Source: Acetobacter lambici
GTDB taxonomy: Bacteria > Pseudomonadota > Alphaproteobacteria > Acetobacterales > Acetobacteraceae
DNA: 64,000 nt
Direction: 5' to 3'
NCBI RefSeq assembly: GCF_011516885.1
Contig: NZ_WOTD01000012.1
Location: forward strand, 1-64,000
Shown here piece by piece: positions 59,907 to 64,000 of the stretch (positions are counted from its first letter, which is position 1; the number at the start of each line of letters is the position of its first letter). Below the pieces are notes generated by a model, which was given only the letters and a program-made list of their open reading frames with translations, searched no databases and was not told the origin of the DNA. The position numbers and the translations under genes are program-made.

Positions 59907-61628
59907 ATGGACCCATACACCATGCCCGTATCCTCCCCCCGTAGTGGAAGAGGCCTTGCGCGCCGCCAGTTCATAACTGGCGCCAGCGCACTTGCCGCCA
60001 TGACCGGCCTGCCTACCGCCCGCCGCGCACAGGCTGACACCCCCTTTGCTACCGCCATACCGACCGAAGCACGCTCGGTTTACGACCTGAACATAAGCCC
60101 GCTACCCTGCACCATAGCGGGCAAAACCCAGACCATACCCGCCATGAATGGCAGCATGCCCGGCCCCACCCTACGCTGGCGCGAGGGGGACATGGTGACC
60201 CTGAACGTTCATAACCATCTGGCCGAGGACACATCCATCCACTGGCACGGCATACGCTGCCCGGCCGACATGGACGGCGTGCCCGGTCTGAGCTTTGGCG
60301 GCATTGCACCGGGGAAGAGCTTTGCCTACCGCTTTCCCGTCCGGCAGAGCGGGACTTACTGGTACCACAGCCACTCCAACATGCAGGAAGCGCGCGGACT
60401 ATATGGGGCCATCATTATTGACCCGCGCACACCTCAGGCCAGAACATGGGAACGGGATTACGTTATTATCCTCTCCGACTGGTCGGACGTGGCCCCGCAC
60501 GACATTATCAGCAATCTGAAGTTTCAGGACGATTATTATAATTTTCGCCAGCGCACGGCGGTTTCCCTTGTGCGGGACGCCCGGAAGGAGGGGCTAGGAC
60601 CGGCCATAAAAAACCGCCTGCAATGGGCGGGAATGAACATGTCCGCCACCGATATTTCGGACGTGACCGGCATTATCTACACCTACCTGATGAACGGCTG
60701 CACGCCCGACACCAACTGGACCGGGCTGTTCCGCCCTAACGAGCGCATCCGGCTGCGCTTTATCAACGCGTCCTCCATGACCTTTTACGACATTCGCATT
60801 CCCGGCCTGCAAATGGATGTGGTGCAGACCGATGGCAACGATGTGGACCCCGTACGGGTGGATGAGTTCCGCATTGGTGTGGCCGAAACCTATGACTGCA
60901 TTGTCCAACCCAAGGACAACAAAGCTTATACCATTTTTGCCCAGACGGAGGACCGCACCGGATTTGCACGTGGCACTCTGGCCCCACAGAAGGGCATGCA
61001 GGCGGCCATTCCCCCCATGGACCCACGCCCCGTGCGCACCATGCTGGACATGGGCATGCCTGAAACCATGAAGGGCATGGACATGAAAGGGATGAACATG
61101 AAAGGGATGAACATGCCCCGTCATACGCCCCCCCTTAATGTGGAAAACCAGAACATAGCCCGCATGCCCACAGACCGGCTGGCCGACCCGGGCGACGGCC
61201 TGCGTAACAATGGCCGCCGGGTGCTCAGCTATGCTGACCTGCGCGCCACACGCCCGGCGGAAGATACCCGCCCCCCCTCGCGTGAGATCACACTCCATCT
61301 GACCGGCAACATGGAGCGCTACATATGGGGTTTTGACGGCAAAAAATTCTCAGAAGCCGAGCCCATTCCCCTGCGGTTGGGCGAGCGGGTACGTTTTACC
61401 CTGATCAATGACACCATGATGGAACACCCCATCCACCTGCACGGACTATGGAGCGAACTGGAAAACGGACAGGGTGCCTACAACCCGGTCAAACACACCA
61501 TTATTGTGCAGCCGGGGAGCAAACTCAGCTACCTTGTCTCGGCCGACACACCGGGATTATGGGCCTATCACTGCCACCTGCTTTACCACATGGACCTTGG
61601 TATGTTCCGCACCGTGGTGGTGTCATGA
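59907..61628 (+). CDS. Periplasmic multicopper oxidase (CopA/PcoA type)
   Basis: 573 residues with a Tat signal (LARRQFITGASALAAMTG). Three cupredoxin domains; the four copper-ligand blocks are SIHWHG, YWYHSHS, HPIHLHG and YHCHLLYHMDLGM. A Met-rich insert (MKGMDMKGMNMKGMNMP, about 385-405) resembles the copper-binding loops of CopA/PcoA/CueO. It oxidises Cu(I) to the less toxic Cu(II) in the periplasm. The stop overlaps the copB start as ATGA. Confidence 0.95.
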   Translation: MDPYTMPVSSPRSGRGLARRQFITGASALAAMTGLPTARRAQADTPFATAIPTEARSVYDLNISPLPCTIAGKTQTIPAMNGSMPGPTLRWREGDMVTLNVHNHLAEDTSIHWHGIRCPADMDGVPGLSFGGIAPGKSFAYRFPVRQSGTYWYHSHSNMQEARGLYGAIIIDPRTPQARTWERDYVIILSDWSDVAPHDIISNLKFQDDYYNFRQRTAVSLVRDARKEGLGPAIKNRLQWAGMNMSATDISDVTGIIYTYLMNGCTPDTNWTGLFRPNERIRLRFINASSMTFYDIRIPGLQMDVVQTDGNDVDPVRVDEFRIGVAETYDCIVQPKDNKAYTIFAQTEDRTGFARGTLAPQKGMQAAIPPMDPRPVRTMLDMGMPETMKGMDMKGMNMKGMNMPRHTPPLNVENQNIARMPTDRLADPGDGLRNNGRRVLSYADLRATRPAEDTRPPSREITLHLTGNMERYIWGFDGKKFSEAEPIPLRLGERVRFTLINDTMMEHPIHLHGLWSELENGQGAYNPVKHTIIVQPGSKLSYLVSADTPGLWAYHCHLLYHMDLGMFRTVVVS

Positions 61629-62710
61629 GTCCATACCTGCGCACAGCCCTCAGGGTTCTCCTGCTCGCCGTGGCGGTTCTGGCCCCCGGCCTGCTGCCAT
61701 CTCAGGTCATGGCCAACCCGAACACCATGCCCGACATGGATACAATGGACGACATGCCCGGCATGGATATGAGCCATGACATGGACATGCAAGCTCCCCC
61801 GGCCGCGCCCAAGCCCGCGCCAAGCGGGCACAGCGCGGCACAGCATGGCCCAGCCAACCCCGGCATGGGGTTACATGGCATGCCAGCCCAACCAGCCCAC
61901 CCCACTGGCACTGGCACTGGCACTGGCACTGGCACTGGCACTGGCGCGCATACACCAACCCCATTCCACGTAAACCTACCCGCACTGGCCCCCAGCAACC
62001 AGTGGCCTGCCAGCGCGCCCCCCACGCCAGTCGTGCATTACGTGCACAACATGCCCCCCGTTATGGACCACAACACGTATTTTCATGTTCTGATGGAGCA
62101 GTTTGAAGGCCGCTACACAGCGGGGGACAGCCTGCTGCGCTATTCCGGCCAGAGCTGGTTTGGCACTGACCACGACAAACTGTGGATCAAGTCCGAAGGT
62201 ACGGTTGACGGGCACCGCCATATGACCGACGGCGACCACGAGTTTTTGTACGACCATGCCATTTCCACGTATTTTGATGTGCAGGCCGGGGTGCGTCTGG
62301 ACCTGGACAGTGGCCCCACCCGCGCATGGGGGGCTGTTGGGGTGCAAGGGCTGGCTCTGTATTTTTTTGATGTTTCGGCCACGGCCTACTTCAACGCCCA
62401 AGGGGTGGCAGGCAAGCTGGAAGGCTCCTACGACCTGCTGATTACCAACCGCCTGATCCTGCAACCCCAAGCGGAGTTCAACTTCTACTCCCATACCGAC
62501 CCACAGCGCGACGTAAGCCGGGGTTTTTCCGATATTGATGCCGGGTTACGCCTGCGTTACGAATTCAAACGCAAGATTGCCCCCTATATTGCCGTGACCT
62601 ATGCAGGCCACTATGGCAACACCGCCAGCCCCCGGGCCAACTGGCGTGGCCAAGCCGATAACGGGCCGGAGGATATCCGCTTTACCTTTGGTGTGCGCAC
62701 ATGGTTTTAG
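61625..62710 (+). CDS. copB: Outer-membrane copper resistance protein CopB/PcoB
   Basis: 361 residues from ATG 61625 (MSPYLRTALRVLLLAVAVL), coupled to the oxidase gene by ATGA. A signal peptide is followed by a Met/Asp-rich copper-binding segment (MPDMDTMDDMPGMDMSHDMDM), a low-complexity linker with seven Thr-Gly dipeptides, and a C-terminal beta-barrel (DHDKLWIKSEGTVDGH, ending FTFGVRTWF with a terminal aromatic). CopB is thought to bind or export copper at the outer membrane. Confidence 0.93.
   Translation: MSPYLRTALRVLLLAVAVLAPGLLPSQVMANPNTMPDMDTMDDMPGMDMSHDMDMQAPPAAPKPAPSGHSAAQHGPANPGMGLHGMPAQPAHPTGTGTGTGTGTGTGAHTPTPFHVNLPALAPSNQWPASAPPTPVVHYVHNMPPVMDHNTYFHVLMEQFEGRYTAGDSLLRYSGQSWFGTDHDKLWIKSEGTVDGHRHMTDGDHEFLYDHAISTYFDVQAGVRLDLDSGPTRAWGAVGVQGLALYFFDVSATAYFNAQGVAGKLEGSYDLLITNRLILQPQAEFNFYSHTDPQRDVSRGFSDIDAGLRLRYEFKRKIAPYIAVTYAGHYGNTASPRANWRGQADNGPEDIRFTFGVRTWF
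61904..61945 (+). repeat. Seven tandem ACTGGC hexamers inside copB
   Basis: ACTGGC is repeated seven times without interruption and in frame, encoding (Thr-Gly)7 in the linker between the Met-rich domain and the barrel. Because the unit is 6 bases, changes in copy number would lengthen or shorten the linker without a frameshift. Confidence 0.9.
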
Positions 62711-62713
62711 CCT

Positions 62714-62750
62714 GCACACGGGCCTGAAAAACCCCGTGTGCCCCTTTTGC
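62714..62750 (+). terminator. Terminator after copB
   Basis: GCACACGGG (62714-62722) pairs with CCCGTGTGC (62733-62741), then CCCTTTTG. Confidence 0.7.
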
Positions 62751-62873
62751 GTCCAGCGCGCAGGCATTCTACACAGACACAAGACCTATATTCCGCGACC
62801 AAGGAGGGGGCGAGCACAGTTGTTGCGTGCCTGCCCCCGCCCTGTTTTTAAAAAACAACCAGCAGAATGCCCC

Positions 62874-63206
62874 ATGTCCACAGATAAAACCGGTTGCCAT
62901 GCCTGCGCCTCTCCAGCCCCCATCAACGCGGAGCGGCACGTTACCCAACCCAACAAAACAGCCCTGATCAACCGCCTCAAACGGATTGAAGGGCAGATCG
63001 GGGGTATTCTCAACATGGTGCAGGATGACCGCTACTGCGTGGATATTCTAACCCAGCTTTCCGCAGTCAAATCCGCACTGGATGGCGTGGGGGTGCAGAT
63101 CCTGACCTCTCACGCCAAAGGCTGCGTGCGCACCGCCATAGCCGAAAATGGTGGGGAGGAAGCACTTGAGGAACTGATGGGCGTTATCCGCAAAATGGTA
63201 AAATAG
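62874..63206 (+). CDS. csoR: CsoR-family copper-sensing repressor
   Basis: 110 residues from ATG 62874 (MSTDKTGCHACASPA). The all-helical CsoR/RcnR core has the motif LINRLKRIEGQIGGILNMV, the Cys ligand in DRYCVDIL and the His-x3-Cys pair in SHAKGCVRT (C-H-C Cu(I) site). An N-terminal extension adds two cysteines (CHAC). It should bind the inverted repeat at 59395 and release it on Cu(I). The frame is open well upstream of this ATG; a strong AAGGAGG at about 62800 precedes TTG codons near 62820, but those codons lack family similarity. Confidence 0.92.
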   Translation: MSTDKTGCHACASPAPINAERHVTQPNKTALINRLKRIEGQIGGILNMVQDDRYCVDILTQLSAVKSALDGVGVQILTSHAKGCVRTAIAENGGEEALEELMGVIRKMVK

Positions 63207-63304
63207 GCAGAGGCATTAAGCCCTGTTTTTGACCAGCTTGACGGATGCCCTAAGACGTGTGCCCCTGTATGCAGCGTTTATGCGGATATCAATGAGGTTT
63301 TGCC

Positions 63305-63748
63305 ATGGTACGGTTATCAATCGGTGATCATGTTTCTGATATCAAAGGAACCCATGACGGCAAACTTGTCGATATTGATGGCACCACCGGCTATGTGCTG
63401 CAAAGCAACGGGGTGGAAATCGAATTTCCCCTGCAACAGCTCAAACCTTACGAAGCTCCCAAAGTGGCCGAAGTCCGCACCCTGTCCGGGCCTTTGCGGG
63501 ACAAGCTTCTAAACTCCTCACAAAAAGCCCTTCTAGCGTCCATTCCCGCATCCCTTATGGCGGCAATTGCCAAAAGTTATGATGCAGGGAGCATTGAGGC
63601 AGGATCACGCCCACCTTTTGCGGCACTCCCGGACTCAAAAAGGCTGGAAATCATCCGTATCTATCTGCCAACACTTCCGCAGCGCCTGCTGGCTTCGCAT
63701 ATGAATCTGGTTGTCGCCATACGAGACAGTGGCAAGTCATCCCCGTAA
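63305..63748 (+). CDS. Protein of unknown function
   Basis: 147 residues, no recognised family. The first ~50 residues are beta-rich (LSIGDHVSDIKGTHDGKLVDID...NGVEIEFPLQQL), reminiscent of an SH3-like or KOW-like barrel. The C-terminal half is helical (QKALLASIPASLMAAIAKSYD, RLEIIRIYLPTLPQRLLASHM). No signal peptide. A possible promoter, TTGACC-N16-TAAGAC, lies at 63229-63256. It is downstream of csoR, but there is no evidence of a link to copper. Confidence 0.7.
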   Translation: MVRLSIGDHVSDIKGTHDGKLVDIDGTTGYVLQSNGVEIEFPLQQLKPYEAPKVAEVRTLSGPLRDKLLNSSQKALLASIPASLMAAIAKSYDAGSIEAGSRPPFAALPDSKRLEIIRIYLPTLPQRLLASHMNLVVAIRDSGKSSP

Positions 63749-63850
63749 CCTGCCCTGTATTATTTTACTGTTAAAGATGTGTTCAAACACATGCTGCGGG
63801 CGGTCCAGCCAGCCGTAGCCGTGTTCCGTCATATTGACGCAGTCGAGCAT
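63737..63850 (-). CDS. Possible 37-residue protein
   Basis: A minus-strand frame from ATG 63850 (MLDCVNMTEHGYGWLDRPQ) to the stop at 63737-63739. GGAGG lies directly in front of the ATG, too close to be ideal. It overlaps the end of the plus-strand gene by 12 bases. Amino-acid composition looks protein-like. Alternatively the region is just the 5' leader of the next gene. Confidence 0.25.
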   Translation of the reverse strand: MLDCVNMTEHGYGWLDRPQHVFEHIFNSKIIQGRLRG

Positions 63851-63931
63851 CCTCCGTAAAAAGCCTCAGTTTTCATCCCGCGATGCCCCATCAGGCGCAG
63901 CCTTACTGAGCGCCGGAGGCGCCGCTTTCCC

Positions 63932-64000
63932 ATGTCCATGACTTTTGCTGACCTCTCCCTCGCGGAGCCAGTGCTCCTTGCTCTGGCCGAAGCCGGGTAT
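63932..64000 (+). CDS. DEAD-box RNA helicase, first 23 codons
   Basis: Runs off the right edge. It begins MSMTFADLSLAEPVLLALAEA followed by GY, the N-terminal F-x-x-L...L-x-x-a-l-x-x-x-G-Y pattern that precedes the Q-motif of DEAD-box RNA helicases (RhlE/DeaD type). ATG 63938 (MTFADLSL) is an alternative start. The region 63749-63931 before it shows no promoter that I can defend. Confidence 0.72.
   Translation, partial: MSMTFADLSLAEPVLLALAEAGY

Noticed and set aside
62820-62873. Upstream TTG start for csoR behind AAGGAGG
   Set aside because: The extra codons have no CsoR similarity and are very Pro/Arg-rich; ATG 62874 gives the normal family length.

Overview
The window looks like chromosome of an acetic acid bacterium (Acetobacteraceae, Alphaproteobacteria; Acetobacter is my best guess). 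Three things suggest this. An unbroken alphaproteobacterial division/cell-wall (dcw) cluster runs mraZ-rsmH-ftsL-ftsI-murE-murF-mraY-murD-ftsW-murG-murC-murB-ddl-ftsQ-ftsA-ftsZ-lpxC and is followed by bamD, recN and ligA. The candidate SOS boxes are of the alphaproteobacterial GAAC-N7-GAAC type. A GapR/DUF2312 gene and a PPDK/PDRP pair are also present. The genus is inferred, not proven. Most of the window is GC-rich; the diguanylate cyclase/phosphodiesterase gene at the left edge is visibly AT-richer and looks acquired.

Layout. (1) 1-4474 is the end of an integrated element next to a tRNA-Ser(CGA) gene. It holds an IS3-type transposase tail, a PAS-GGDEF-EAL protein, a decayed IS200/IS605 TnpB remnant, a MazEF-like toxin-antitoxin pair with a palindromic operator, and a tyrosine integrase whose upstream region carries repeated ATTTGCAC motifs. 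(2) 4888-10927 is a surface-glycan locus: two paralogous CDP-glycerol-transferase-like proteins around a GT4 glycosyltransferase, a Wzx-like flippase and a GINT1-like beta-propeller protein. (3) 11148-18418 holds rplU-rpmA-obgE-proB, a membrane-anchored unknown, gapR, zwf with an overlapping small membrane protein, and an esterase-like hydrolase. (4) 18514-18923 is RNase P RNA. (5) 18992-39853 is the dcw cluster through lpxC. Nearly every junction is an ATGA overlap, so it probably forms one translationally coupled operon. In front of it lie a candidate LexA box and a textbook MraZ operator. (6) 39951-56831 holds bamD, recN (with its own LexA box), ligA, ppdK and its regulatory kinase/phosphorylase, two small secreted unknowns, an IMPACT-family protein, a class II DAHP synthase, nicotinate phosphoribosyltransferase, gltX and a Tat-exported HAD-like protein with unusual catalytic motifs. 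(7) 56910-63206 is a copper-resistance island: a P1B ATPase, a divergent small His/Met/Cys-rich secreted protein, a multicopper oxidase, outer-membrane CopB and a CsoR repressor, with a CsoR-like operator in the divergent promoter region. (8) The right edge has an unknown 147-aa protein and the first 23 codons of a probable DEAD-box helicase.

How the parts work together. The dcw genes make lipid II and assemble the divisome, and lpxC and bamD link this to outer-membrane synthesis. The copper genes fit cytoplasmic efflux by the ATPase, periplasmic oxidation and outer-membrane binding, under CsoR control. The least understood parts are the glycan locus, the candidate SOS control of the dcw promoter and the interleaved inverted repeats after gltX. 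I saw no CRISPR array and no complete insertion sequence.
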